Origin: a virus
Direction: 5' to 3' (one strand)
Virus record (IMG/VR): IMGVR_UViG_3300003319_000469
Coordinates: 1 to 35,996 of that record
DNA length: 35,996 nt
Below, one piece after another: positions 18,962 to 28,356 of this stretch. The notes below the pieces were generated by a model that did no database searches, was not told the origin of the DNA, and saw nothing but the letters and a program-made list of their open reading frames with translations. The position numbers and the translations under genes are program-made. The number at the start of each line of letters is the position of its first letter. The stretch's first letter is position 1.

Positions 18962-20482
18962 ATGTCTGAAGATAAACTAATAAGAATTCTAAAAAACCTT
19001 CCTTTGTTCGCCAAGAACTTCCTCGTCATTCATGACAAATCGGGCATGGAACGTAAATTCGAATTCAATCGTGCGCAGCAGTATATCCATTGCAGATTAG
19101 AAGCCCAGCTTGAAGCAACCGGAAAAGTGCGTAGTCTGATTTTGAAAGGAAGGCAACAAGGGGTCAGTACGTTAATTCAAGCGAGGTTCTTTCATAAGAT
19201 AGTAACAGGCCGAGGTAAGAAAGCATTTATTCTCACCCATCTCGCAGACGCAACGCGCGCAATTTTCGAAATGACAAAGCGCTATTCAGAAAACTTAGAC
19301 CCCGCATTCTTCTCAGAACCAGACAAAAAAAATGACAATACTCTCATGTACAACTCATTGGGCTCTGGATATCGTGTTGGAACCGCCGGTAACGAGAACA
19401 TCGGTCGCTCAATGACTAATCAATATTTGCATCTCTCAGAATACGCATTTTACAAAAAGGCAGAATCTATCAACCTTGGGCTCATGCAGACAGTCGCAGA
19501 AATTGATGGCACAGAAGTAATTAAAGAATCAACAGCCAACGGCATCGACAATGATTTTTACGCCGACTGGCAAGAAGCTAAAAATGGCAAGTCCCGGTAC
19601 CAAGCAATCTTTGTTCCTTGGTATTGGCAGGACGAGTACTGTATAGAAAACCCCAGCTTTATCCCCACTGAGGAAGAAAATGAATGGCTATCAAAGTTCG
19701 GACGTGACGGACTTCAAGAAGGGCATCTCAACTGGAGACGCATAAAGCTTGAAGACTTTAAAGGAGACTACGAGCAAAAATGCAGAAAGTTCCGACAAGA
19801 ATATCCATTCACAGATACCGAAGCATTCCTATCCTCTATTACCGATAGCTTTATACAAGTAGAGCACGTAGAGCGGGCAAGAAAAGCACGTGTTGATAGC
19901 GACTCAAGCCTTATTATTGGCGTTGATCCCGCTCGCATGGGTGATGATAGGACGGCAATTATAAGACGCAAAGGACGTGTGGCTTACAAACTTGAAACCC
20001 ATTATCATATTGATACTATGCAATTAGCTGGCATCATAGACAGATTGATTAGAAATGAGCGACCAAGACGTGTTTGCATTGACGCAATTGGAATCGGCGC
20101 AGGGGTTGTAGACCGATTGAAAGAACTTGGCCATGACTGCGTTGAAGGAGTTAATGTTGCTAGACGTGCTTTTGAGTCTGATAAATACAAAAACCTGCGC
20201 GCAGAACTATGGAGCCATATGAGAGATTGGTTTACGCAAGATTTGCCTGTGCAGATACCAGACATAGACGAATTGCAAACAGATTTAACCTGCCTTGGAT
20301 ACAAATATGATTCAAGCGGTAGACTGCAAATTGAGGGCAAGGACGAGGCTAAGAAGCGTGGCCTTTTGTCTCCTGACACCGCAGATTGTCTAATGTTGAC
20401 ATTCAATGGTGGGGAGTATGTTAATGATGGAGGTTATCAGCCTAATTTTTTGCCAGAAAGAACACGAGGGATGTTAATTTAA
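18962..20482 (+). CDS. terL: Terminase large subunit
   Basis: The 506-residue protein is the packaging motor. The N-terminal ATPase has a variant Walker A (SLILKGRQQGVSTL, about residues 58-71), typical of terminases with RQQG, and NQYLHLSEYAFY as the Walker B region with a catalytic acid. The C-terminal nuclease has the RNase H fold: IIGVDPARMGDDRTA (metal-binding Asp about residue 322), VCIDAIGIGAGVVDRL, and LLSPDTADCLMLTF near the end with the last Asp. It cuts concatemers during packaging. The ATG has GAG about 6 bases before it. It is followed by the portal after 27 bases. Confidence 0.95.
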   Translation: MSEDKLIRILKNLPLFAKNFLVIHDKSGMERKFEFNRAQQYIHCRLEAQLEATGKVRSLILKGRQQGVSTLIQARFFHKIVTGRGKKAFILTHLADATRAIFEMTKRYSENLDPAFFSEPDKKNDNTLMYNSLGSGYRVGTAGNENIGRSMTNQYLHLSEYAFYKKAESINLGLMQTVAEIDGTEVIKESTANGIDNDFYADWQEAKNGKSRYQAIFVPWYWQDEYCIENPSFIPTEEENEWLSKFGRDGLQEGHLNWRRIKLEDFKGDYEQKCRKFRQEYPFTDTEAFLSSITDSFIQVEHVERARKARVDSDSSLIIGVDPARMGDDRTAIIRRKGRVAYKLETHYHIDTMQLAGIIDRLIRNERPRRVCIDAIGIGAGVVDRLKELGHDCVEGVNVARRAFESDKYKNLRAELWSHMRDWFTQDLPVQIPDIDELQTDLTCLGYKYDSSGRLQIEGKDEAKKRGLLSPDTADCLMLTFNGGEYVNDGGYQPNFLPERTRGMLI

Positions 20483-20509
20483 AATACATATAATCAAAGG
20501 ATTGATTAG

Positions 20510-22729
20510 ATGCCAAAACAAAAGCCAAAGTTGGCTCGTCGCGCACGCATTGCATGTGAGAAATGGCGAGAAGGATTTAAGCACAATATAGACCAATACC
20601 ACATCATGCATAGTTTCGTACTTGGAGAACAGTGGACTCAGGACGAAGAAGACGATATGGTGAAAACCTTCAGAAAAGTACCACTTAGCGCCAATAAATT
20701 AGGTACAATGGCCAATTCTCTATTAGGCGAACAACAGCAAAATACCCCGCAACTTCAAGTAGTTCCTATGGCAAACTGTGATGAAGAGGTAGCGCACCTT
20801 CGGGAGCTCATCACAAAAGACATCATGTTCTCAAACAGCACGTCAACTGTCTATCAAGTGGCCGCAGGGCAAGCGGCCATAGGTGGATATTCTGCGTTTT
20901 TAGTAGATACAGATTATGCTCATGCCAAAAGCTTTGATTTAGATATAGTCTATAGGCACTTTAAAGATGCAACTCGTACTTATTTTGATATAGGTGCCGA
21001 GCATATCAACAAAATTGACGGCATGCATTGTGGGTTTTTGTCTCGCATGACACGCGAAAAGTTTCGTCAAGTTTATGGAAAAGATATTGAGCAGAACATC
21101 TTAAAGTCAGGCTCAATTACAGCTACAAAAGAAGAAATAGCACTTGCAGTTCAGCCATCAGAAGGAGATGACCCATTTAACTGGGCTGATGATGAAGCCA
21201 TTACCATAATAGATCATTACGAGCGCAAGCATGAAAAAGAAATGCTTTATAAAATGTCAAATGGCTCTGTTTTAAATCAAGAAGAACTCGATGAACTTAT
21301 AGAAAAATCACGTGATATAAATCGCCAAAATTATGAAGCGCAACTCATGATGGCGGGTGAGATTCCAGGACAGAATCTTCCATATGGTCTAAGCGAAGAA
21401 CCATTGATGAGCATTGAAGAAGAAACAGAAAGAATGCCGCTTTGGGATGGTGACCAGATAGTGCGCATAGAAGAAAGTAGACCCTATAAGCATCACAAAA
21501 TCATGCATTATAAGATTGCCGGTGATTATGTGCTTGAAGAATCAGAATTCCCAAGCGAGAGTCTTCCGCTCATATTCGTAGATAACAATTCTTATTATGA
21601 GAAAACCGGTAAGCAAATGTGCCGAAGCTTCTTCGGGGATGCTAAAGACACACAACGCTACATAAATTATCTGCGCACACAATCGGCTTATATCTTAAAA
21701 GTATCGCGTTACGATCAATGGATTGGTCCAAAAACCGTTGTCTCTAGCGCTGATACTAGACGCAACTGGGCAGACCCAAATAACATTCAAGGTCTATTGG
21801 CATTCGACAAAGACCCAGATGGCATGAAGCCTGAGCAAATAAGGCCGCCTGAGTTATCCGCGTCGCTATTTCAGCAGTATGAACTTGCAATACAAGATTT
21901 GTATACATCGACTGGCCTTTATCCTGCGCGAATGGGTAACAATGGCGATGAGGCATCAGGAGTCGCAATCGATGCGAGAACGCGACAAGGAAGCTACACG
22001 ACGTACGTTTTCTTCAATTCAATAAATCGCGCTATAGCAGCAGCTGGCCAAGTTGTTAATGAAATGATACCGCGCGTTTATGACTCAGAGCGTGTGATTG
22101 CATTGATGACGCCTGATGAAGGTATGAAAAATGTCATCATCAATAGAGAATCCGATGCCTATGGTGAGCGCATTGAGAACGATATCCGAAAAGGAACTTA
22201 CGAGGTTAGATTAAAACCAGGCCCAAGCTACGAAGGACAAAAAGAACAAGCTCTTCATAGTCTTCGTGAAGTCCTGCAAGCAGACCCAACAGCGTTTAAT
22301 CTCATCGCAGATCTTTACGCCGATAATCTCCCACTTTCAAACACAATTGAGATTAAAAATCGTCTTAAGACTCGCGTTCCTCCGCAAATTATTGAAGCTG
22401 GTAAAACAGGAAAGATGCCCCAGCAACAAGGGCCAACACCGGAACAAGAAGCCTTGTCAATGGAAGCCTCCTTTAAAACAAAAGAGCTTGAACTTAAAGC
22501 ACAAGAACTTGAGCTCAAAAAACAAGAAATACTTATGGAGGCTCAGTTCAAAATTCAAGAACTTGAAACAGAGCGCTTAAAGACCGCAGGTGAGCTACAA
22601 GAGCAAGAGCTTAGATATGCAGCTGAATCAGAGCGCACAATATCAAATCAACAGATATCGCACGCAGACAATTTGGTTAAAATTTTAACGCACAAAATAA
22701 ATGCAAATAAGGAGATGGAAAGAAGGTGA
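20510..22729 (+). CDS. Portal protein, P22 gp1-like
   Basis: The 739-residue protein forms the dodecameric DNA channel at one head vertex. Its size is close to the P22 portal (725). Features: N-terminal ARIACEKWREGFKHNIDQYH, then SANKLGTMANSLLGEQQQNT, the wing and stem regions, EASGVAIDARTRQGSYTTYV (crown/clip-preceding helix), and a long C-terminal coiled coil rich in Lys, Glu, Leu and Gln with repeated KAQELELKKQE (barrel extension as in P22). A GGATT site lies just before the ATG. The gene ends in an imperfect GGTGAYG repeat. Confidence 0.93.
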   Translation: MPKQKPKLARRARIACEKWREGFKHNIDQYHIMHSFVLGEQWTQDEEDDMVKTFRKVPLSANKLGTMANSLLGEQQQNTPQLQVVPMANCDEEVAHLRELITKDIMFSNSTSTVYQVAAGQAAIGGYSAFLVDTDYAHAKSFDLDIVYRHFKDATRTYFDIGAEHINKIDGMHCGFLSRMTREKFRQVYGKDIEQNILKSGSITATKEEIALAVQPSEGDDPFNWADDEAITIIDHYERKHEKEMLYKMSNGSVLNQEELDELIEKSRDINRQNYEAQLMMAGEIPGQNLPYGLSEEPLMSIEEETERMPLWDGDQIVRIEESRPYKHHKIMHYKIAGDYVLEESEFPSESLPLIFVDNNSYYEKTGKQMCRSFFGDAKDTQRYINYLRTQSAYILKVSRYDQWIGPKTVVSSADTRRNWADPNNIQGLLAFDKDPDGMKPEQIRPPELSASLFQQYELAIQDLYTSTGLYPARMGNNGDEASGVAIDARTRQGSYTTYVFFNSINRAIAAAGQVVNEMIPRVYDSERVIALMTPDEGMKNVIINRESDAYGERIENDIRKGTYEVRLKPGPSYEGQKEQALHSLREVLQADPTAFNLIADLYADNLPLSNTIEIKNRLKTRVPPQIIEAGKTGKMPQQQGPTPEQEALSMEASFKTKELELKAQELELKKQEILMEAQFKIQELETERLKTAGELQEQELRYAAESERTISNQQISHADNLVKILTHKINANKEMERR

Positions 22730-22801
22730 CGATGGTGATGTAGGTGACGGTGTAAAAAACTTATTTTTATTTTGCTAAGGATAGTAACAACAGGGGAAGT
22801 T

Positions 22802-23701
22802 ATGAATATTGGTAATATTGATGATTTATTGACAGGTGCAAAAACTGAAACACAACCTGCGGCACCAGAAAACAGATATGAAGAAGAATACATAAAAACC
22901 GAGCAGGAAGAAGAAAGTTCAGAGCCACAAAGTTCCGAAGAAGTCATAGAGCAAGAAGCGCCTCAAGAAAACTCAGAATCAGAAGATTTGCAGGCAGAAG
23001 AATCTACCCAGGAATTGGACGATTACGGAAACAAAAAAGAGCCAGAAAATAAAGCAATGCGTGAGCGCTTAGCACGTCAAGCAAGAAAATATGAATCAGA
23101 AATAGACGCGCTTCGCAAAGAACTTGAGCAAAGAAATGCGCCCCAATCTGTACAAAAAGCAGCACAGGATTTTAAGTATGATGCAAACGAAGAAGGAGAT
23201 TGGCAACAGCAGCTCGCATCTTTCGTAAAACAAACTGTGTCTCATATGCAACAAGAAGAACAAAGTGCGCGCAATAGGCAGATAGAACAGGAAGCATATC
23301 GTGCATTTGAAAGAAAATTTACAGAAGGAATGGATAGATTTGATGATTTCCATGAAGTTGTTGCCAATCAACCTATTGACGATGCTATGACACTTGCTCT
23401 GCGCGCACTAGACGACCCTTCGGCTTTTATTTATGCAGCATCAAAGAGAATGCCAGAGGAATTAACCCGAATATCAAAACTTAAGGATCCATATGCAAGA
23501 ATGGTTGAGATGGGGCGCCTTGAAGAGCGCATGCGAAAATCACGCGCATCTACAAAAGCGCCAAGTCCTTTGTCACGGACAATCGACAATGGCTCATTGC
23601 CTAAAGCTCAAAAATCTAAAGAACCCACCATCGAAGACTTGATTGCACAATCTGATGCAAAAAGGAAAGCACAATTACAATCAAGGGGTGGAAGAAGATA
23701 G
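22802..23701 (+). CDS. Scaffolding protein, P22 gp8-like
   Basis: The 299-residue protein lies between portal and coat protein, where P22 scaffold lies. It is very acidic in the first 80 residues (Glu/Ser/Gln-rich), helical and Glu/Gln/Arg-rich in the middle (MRERLARQARKYESEIDALR), and ends with a basic tail (DAKRKAQLQSRGGRR). In P22 the basic C-terminal helix-turn-helix binds coat protein during procapsid assembly. The ATG at 22802 has GGGGA 5 bases upstream; an in-frame ATG at 22772 lacks one. Assignment rests on position and composition. Confidence 0.8.
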   Translation: MNIGNIDDLLTGAKTETQPAAPENRYEEEYIKTEQEEESSEPQSSEEVIEQEAPQENSESEDLQAEESTQELDDYGNKKEPENKAMRERLARQARKYESEIDALRKELEQRNAPQSVQKAAQDFKYDANEEGDWQQQLASFVKQTVSHMQQEEQSARNRQIEQEAYRAFERKFTEGMDRFDDFHEVVANQPIDDAMTLALRALDDPSAFIYAASKRMPEELTRISKLKDPYARMVEMGRLEERMRKSRASTKAPSPLSRTIDNGSLPKAQKSKEPTIEDLIAQSDAKRKAQLQSRGGRR

Positions 23702-23710
23702 AGCAACTTA

Positions 23711-23738
23711 TTGACATGATTAACATATAGCATAAAAT
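23711..23738 (+). promoter_or_regulatory. Sigma70-type promoter for the coat gene
   Basis: Consensus TTGACA (23711-23716), a 16-base spacer and TAAAAT (23733-23738) begin just after the scaffold stop. It gives a leader of about 125 bases before the coat start, including GCTC/GAGC around ATAAC at about 23821-23833. A separate promoter fits the large amount of coat protein needed. Confidence 0.65.
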
Positions 23739-23869
23739 TGTTGCTGATGCGTAAGGGACTCCATCGCCCACACATATAGACGCGTAATTAATGTCTCCCG
23801 TCGGACAAATGTAAATAGGCGCTCATAACGAGCATTTATTAACCATTTGTTTGTTCAGGGAGAACAATA

Positions 23870-25111
23870 ATGGCTAACGTCTTTCGTACAACGGACTACG
23901 TCTTGGATGACGTGTTTGTCCGATTCTGGAACTCTCTTGCTTTCGCAAGAACCGCAAACCGCAATCTTGAAGGCGATTTTAAAAATCTAACCTTCGCAAC
24001 TGGCCAAACAATCAACTACCGCTTAGAAGAACGCTATCTTGCAGGAGAGGGTGCTTCCGCTACTGCCGAAGCTCGCGTTCAGGTTGTTCGTCCTTTGTCT
24101 ATTACCCAGCAATTCCGAACCATGATCGAATACACAGGTTTTAACCTTACATTCGACAGAGCTCGTGATGAACCCTATCTTGAGATGGCGAATGCCCCTC
24201 GCGCCAAGCGTCTTGCAAACCTGGTTGAAAAATTCATCGCAACTGACAATTTCCAAAAGAAAACTTATCAAGCAGTAGGAACTCCAGGGGTTCCAGTAGA
24301 TTTCAATACGATTTTGTCTGCTGATGCTTATATGACTGAATTAGCGATTCCTGAAGATGGAAAGCGCTATTGTGCAGTTCCTCCTCGCGTTGCCGCAAAC
24401 CTTTCAAACGATCTTTATAACGTCTTCAACATGAGCGTTAACACTGGCGCCTTGATTGATGGATTTATAGGTCATTTGTCAGGTTTTGATTTCTTTAAAA
24501 CCAATTTCTTACAACGTCAAATTGCAGGAGCTGGTCAGGCAGGCGGAACCCCTCCCGCGGGCTTCAAATTAGGTGGTGTTGTTACTAACGGGCCAATAAC
24601 CTCGGGCAATACAATCCAATTAAACGGCCTTGTCGCATCAACAGTTGTGTTTGAAGAAGGCGACATCATTGAAGTAGATGATGCCGATGGAGTTTTCATG
24701 GTTAACCCATTGACCTACGAGCCACTCCAACAAAGAGCCCAGTTTGTAGTCACATCGCAGGTTATTTCATCAGGTGGCGGTACTGCAACTGTTACTGTTA
24801 GTCCTGATATTGTTACTTCAGGTGCTCGCCAAAACATTTCGGCGGCCATTCCAAATGGTGCTCAAATGTTGCTTCGAGATTCTCATAACGTTTCCCTTGC
24901 TTATCACACGCAAGCCGTCGTATTCGCAGCTCCTCCATTGAAAGAACTCCGAGGTGGAGTTGAAGCGCGCACACGTTATAGCGATTTGTACAAATTGGCT
25001 ATGACTTATTCACTTGGTGCTGATATTCGTAACTATGAACAATTGGACCGAATAGACGTCATCTGCGGGGTTGCTATTAACCCTGAATTTTCAGTGCGTA
25101 TTTGTTCTTAA
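23870..25111 (+). CDS. Major capsid (coat) protein, P22 gp5-like
   Basis: The 413-residue protein (P22: 430) has the HK97-type fold of the P22 coat group. Features: N-terminal VFRTTDYVLDDVFVRFWNSL, then the E-loop region (TINYRLEERYLAGEGASATA), RAKRLANLVEKFIA (spine helix), and an insertion domain at about residues 225-325 (GDIIEVDDADGVFMVNPLTY, QRAQFVVTSQV) like the P22 I-domain. The C-terminal LRGGVEARTRYSDLYKLAMT matches the P-domain end. GGGAG lies 7-8 bases before the ATG. It has its own promoter upstream and a stable hairpin after its stop. Confidence 0.92.
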   Translation: MANVFRTTDYVLDDVFVRFWNSLAFARTANRNLEGDFKNLTFATGQTINYRLEERYLAGEGASATAEARVQVVRPLSITQQFRTMIEYTGFNLTFDRARDEPYLEMANAPRAKRLANLVEKFIATDNFQKKTYQAVGTPGVPVDFNTILSADAYMTELAIPEDGKRYCAVPPRVAANLSNDLYNVFNMSVNTGALIDGFIGHLSGFDFFKTNFLQRQIAGAGQAGGTPPAGFKLGGVVTNGPITSGNTIQLNGLVASTVVFEEGDIIEVDDADGVFMVNPLTYEPLQQRAQFVVTSQVISSGGGTATVTVSPDIVTSGARQNISAAIPNGAQMLLRDSHNVSLAYHTQAVVFAAPPLKELRGGVEARTRYSDLYKLAMTYSLGADIRNYEQLDRIDVICGVAINPEFSVRICS

Positions 25112-25118
25112 TCTCTGG

Positions 25119-25165
25119 TACCCCAAAGACACATAATCAAAAAAATACCTTGTGTCTTTGGGGTA
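25119..25165 (+). terminator. 15-bp perfect hairpin after the coat gene
   Basis: TACCCCAAAGACACA (25119-25133) and its exact complement (25151-25165) flank a 17-base A-rich loop, starting 8 bases after the coat stop. No T-run follows (TATAAAAAGG), so it may be a partial terminator or a 3' stabilising hairpin that keeps coat mRNA levels above those of the genes downstream. Confidence 0.6.
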
Positions 25166-25185
25166 TATAAAAAGGATTAAATTTT

Positions 25186-25401
25186 ATGGAAGGGATATTC
25201 AAGATTTATCAAGGAAGGGCAGTTCCTGAAGATAACTTTAGGGCTTATGTATATGCAGCAAATGGCGATAAAAAGCTTGTTAATTCGTGGCGAGAGTTTG
25301 AAAAACATATACAAACAGGTCTTTGGTTTGAATGGGAAGTAGAAGAGAAAAAAGAGGCTCAGCAAGCGCCAAAAAGGACGCGTAAGAAAAAGGATGAATA
25401 A
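25186..25401 (+). CDS. Small protein after coat, unknown
   Basis: The 71-residue protein begins MEGIFKIYQGRAVPEDNFRA. It is beta-rich at first, has WREFEKHIQTGLWFEWEVEE, then a very basic tail (PKRTRKKKDE). It lies between coat and gp4-like genes, where some podoviruses encode a head-decoration or small head-tail protein. Its stop overlaps the next start (TAATG). The function is unknown; a DNA-binding or head role would fit the basic tail. Confidence 0.55.
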   Translation: MEGIFKIYQGRAVPEDNFRAYVYAANGDKKLVNSWREFEKHIQTGLWFEWEVEEKKEAQQAPKRTRKKKDE

Positions 25402-26138
25402 TGGCCTATACCGTTCGAGATTTTTGCTTCCAAGTTTATCGCCTGATAAACGCATCTAATCCAACAATCCCTTTGCACGGAGACGATGAGAAGCTTTGCA
25501 TACAAGTTTTAAACCAATTGCTGCAATATTATGCATCAACAGGTCTTATGATTTCGATTGCAAAGACTGTTACAGCACCAGTAAATCTCGGCAATAAATC
25601 TATAATTTTCACAGACCCAGGCTATGTCATAACGCCTCCTGACCCAACACTTGTTCAAATAGAATCAGGTAGACTTGCGAATATGGATAGCGCGTGGCTT
25701 GAATTAACAGGTGTCACATACCCATTAATTAATAAATCTCGTGACGAATTTTTGGCTGCTTGGAAATATGAGCCATTGCAAGGCCTTCCGCGCTTCATCA
25801 TAACTTTCCCGCAAAATGACTATGTGATTGCACAACTTTACCCAGCTCCTAGTCAGTTTTATACCTTTTTTGCGCGCGGAAAGTTTCAGTTGCCGGTTCT
25901 AACCAGCAACGACGATATGAATACAATTCCAGCTTACTACGTGAGATTTTTTCTCTTTGCATGCGCCAAAGATGTTTGTATGTATAAGGGGCGCGCGGAT
26001 GCCTGGACAGAGAAACTCGAGCAAATGTATGTGCAGGCAAGAGATGTCATTGAAGCTTCAAGCGAGATCAACCTTTCTATCGCAGGAGATGAGCAATCTT
26101 TGCTCAATGGCGCATGGCGTGTTAGGGCAGGAATATAA
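25401..26138 (+). CDS. Head completion / tail accessory factor, P22 gp4-like
   Basis: The 245-residue protein begins MAYTVRDFCFQVYRLINASN, then GDDEKLCIQVLNQLLQYYAS. P22 gp4 (tail accessory factor) starts with a similar helix pair that binds the portal and stabilises packaged DNA. The middle is beta-rich (SIIFTDPGYVITPPDPTLVQ), and the end is helical, with YVRFFLFACAKDVCMYKGRA. It is larger than P22 gp4 (166 residues). It is followed at once by the gp10-like gene (1-base overlap), the same order as in P22. Confidence 0.8.
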   Translation: MAYTVRDFCFQVYRLINASNPTIPLHGDDEKLCIQVLNQLLQYYASTGLMISIAKTVTAPVNLGNKSIIFTDPGYVITPPDPTLVQIESGRLANMDSAWLELTGVTYPLINKSRDEFLAAWKYEPLQGLPRFIITFPQNDYVIAQLYPAPSQFYTFFARGKFQLPVLTSNDDMNTIPAYYVRFFLFACAKDVCMYKGRADAWTEKLEQMYVQARDVIEASSEINLSIAGDEQSLLNGAWRVRAGI

Positions 26139-27886
26139 TGCCCATAGAACAGCTTCCCATATTTTGCTACTACGACCAACAGCGCTTCAAGCAGTTTGGT
26201 TCTATGAATTGTGCCAATTGGTACGGTATTTCAGTTGATTCCGGGAAAAAACAGCAAGCTTTATATCCTGCCATGGGAAGAAAGCATGTCAATTTTCTAA
26301 ATTCAAACCGCCTTGTCTTTAATTTTGAACCTCGCGCTGAATTTAAATCTATAGATTATTTTTATGTCGTTGAAGGAACAACAGTTTATCAATTTGATAG
26401 ATTTTTTAACAGAAATACTTTGCCTATAAATGTCGCCTTAGGTGGAAAGATTTGGGCAGACACATTAGCTGTTGGCAATACTGTTTATACGATGATGACG
26501 GATGAAGAAAATATATTTGTGATTACTGAGAATGGCTCTTCTGTTACTGCTGAAATGGTCACAGATCCCAATGCCCCCCGTAATCCCCGCTATGTGGCAG
26601 CATTTGGTAATAGATTTGTAGTATCGGAAGGAGGTACCCCTAACTTTTTCCTAACGCAAGTTGATTTAGCCGGAACCGCTGCCACCTATTTTACGATAAA
26701 TGGCGTCCCATTATTCGCGCGCGCCTCAGGAGTGATAGGGCAATTTGCCGTGCTTCATAATCAATTGTACATTTTGTGCAGTTTCACAACTGATGTGTGG
26801 GCAAATATTGCAACGCAAATCACAATTGCAGGTATCACCCGAGAATTCCCCTGGAAACTTAATTCATCGTATAACTTTGATTATGGTATTTCTGATGATG
26901 AGAGTTTGGCTGTTGGATTTGGCATGATGGTGTGGTTGGCTCAAAATTCAGATGGGCTTGTTTCATTTATGATGAGTAACGGGCAAGCACCTCAGGACAT
27001 ATCATCTCAAGCTATTAATGTTTTGCTTGAGAACTCCTCTAATTCCGATGGCTTAAGTCCTTTTATCTTGAGGGATGTATCAGGATTTTTATATCAATAT
27101 GAAAACACCATTTTTTATAGAGCATCGGCTGGGGAGTTTTTTGATTTTGGAGAACTTGACGTTATAAGTGAGGCAAATTCTATTGAATATAATTTTGAGA
27201 CCGGTACTTGGGGTCGCGTTATTGAATTAAATGGCGAGAGAAATCGCATACAAAAGCATGTTTATTTTGCGAACAAACATCTTGTGATAGTCCAAGGAGA
27301 TCCTGCTATTTATCAGATGGCAGGCAATATTTATTACAATGAGCTTAGAAATACGTCGCAACCTGATATTCAAGCTGATAATGCTTTTTTAAAATTTCCA
27401 ATGCGTTATGAGCTTGTGACACGTCAGCTCTTCTTGCCAGATTATGCAGAATTTATAGATGACTATGTTGAAATTGACTTTGTATTTGGCAACAAGACTT
27501 TTTATAAATCGATGGCGCCTTTTTCAAATGCAGTATTTTTAGTTTCGGAGGATTCCACCGATGAAAACCCTATTTATCTTACTACGGAAAATGGCGAGTT
27601 CATTCTGGCTGAACATGGAAACACACCCCAATTTGACGATAACCACTACTATGCTTTATTTAAACCTCACATTGAGCTTTATTATTCTGATGATGGCGGC
27701 GAAACATTTATAAGCGCTGATGTTCGTGAATTTAGTAGGCTTGGTCAATACAGATATAGAATGAGATGGTATGAACTATCTGCGAGCAGAAATCGCTGTT
27801 ACAAGCTTGTTTGCGTTAGTTCTGCGCCAATTGTTATTTTGGGAGGCGTTAGAAATACTAGACGCGCATCTGGTGGGGCTAATTAA
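26138..27886 (+). CDS. DNA stabilisation / tail hub protein, P22 gp10-like
   Basis: The 582-residue protein (P22 gp10: 472) begins MPIEQLPIFCYYDQQRFK; P22 gp10 begins MPIQQLP. It is rich in aromatic residues and beta strands, consistent with the beta-propeller of gp10, which closes the head below gp4 and anchors tailspike and needle. Strand-like repeats with Phe/Tyr, Asn and Gly run throughout (VYQFDRFFNRNTLPINVALG, LDVISEANSIEYNF). The start overlaps the gp4-like stop by one base. Assignment is by order, N-terminal similarity and composition. Confidence 0.85.
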   Translation: MPIEQLPIFCYYDQQRFKQFGSMNCANWYGISVDSGKKQQALYPAMGRKHVNFLNSNRLVFNFEPRAEFKSIDYFYVVEGTTVYQFDRFFNRNTLPINVALGGKIWADTLAVGNTVYTMMTDEENIFVITENGSSVTAEMVTDPNAPRNPRYVAAFGNRFVVSEGGTPNFFLTQVDLAGTAATYFTINGVPLFARASGVIGQFAVLHNQLYILCSFTTDVWANIATQITIAGITREFPWKLNSSYNFDYGISDDESLAVGFGMMVWLAQNSDGLVSFMMSNGQAPQDISSQAINVLLENSSNSDGLSPFILRDVSGFLYQYENTIFYRASAGEFFDFGELDVISEANSIEYNFETGTWGRVIELNGERNRIQKHVYFANKHLVIVQGDPAIYQMAGNIYYNELRNTSQPDIQADNAFLKFPMRYELVTRQLFLPDYAEFIDDYVEIDFVFGNKTFYKSMAPFSNAVFLVSEDSTDENPIYLTTENGEFILAEHGNTPQFDDNHYYALFKPHIELYYSDDGGETFISADVREFSRLGQYRYRMRWYELSASRNRCYKLVCVSSAPIVILGGVRNTRRASGGAN

Positions 27887-28347
27887 TGAGCCTTTTGCTA
27901 GATAAGATTGATGCGGCTCCGATCGCAAATAGTGAGTTTGATTATCAGTTTTTGCAATGGCTTTGGGTTCTTGTTGACTCTTTGAATGAAAACTTAAATG
28001 ACATACAGTTTGCAGTAAATTCTACCAATGTTATTACGGGCACTACACAAGCTGGACAGATAAACTCTAGTTACATCACAACAAATGCATTGCTTACTAC
28101 TATTGTGCTTCCTGAACTCTCTCCGGTTGGCTCTAGGATGACTGTTGCGGGATTTGGTGCTGGTGGTTGGAGGTTAGAGGTTTTCCCAGCATCAGGGCAA
28201 GAGATTAAATTGGCAGCGGTTCCTGGTACTGCAACGGCAAGCATAAGTTCATCAAGTAGATATGATAGTATTGAAATTATCTGCGTTGAAGCGGACTTAA
28301 CATGGATTACGTTAAGCACACAAACCACAGGTTTTGTTATAGTTTAA
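27886..28347 (+). CDS. Small virion protein, possible tail needle or plug
   Basis: The 153-residue protein has an N-terminal helix (FDYQFLQWLWVLVDSLNENL), then a beta domain with Gly/Ser/Thr loops (TVAGFGAGGWRLEVFPASGQ, ending QTTGFVIV). It occupies the position of P22 gp26 (tail needle), right after gp10, but lacks the long coiled coil, so it may be a short plug or a fibre-type tip. Its start overlaps the gp10-like stop by one base. A structural role is inferred; the identity is open. Confidence 0.6.
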   Translation: MSLLLDKIDAAPIANSEFDYQFLQWLWVLVDSLNENLNDIQFAVNSTNVITGTTQAGQINSSYITTNALLTTIVLPELSPVGSRMTVAGFGAGGWRLEVFPASGQEIKLAAVPGTATASISSSSRYDSIEIICVEADLTWITLSTQTTGFVIV

Positions 28348-28356
28348 GGATAAGCT

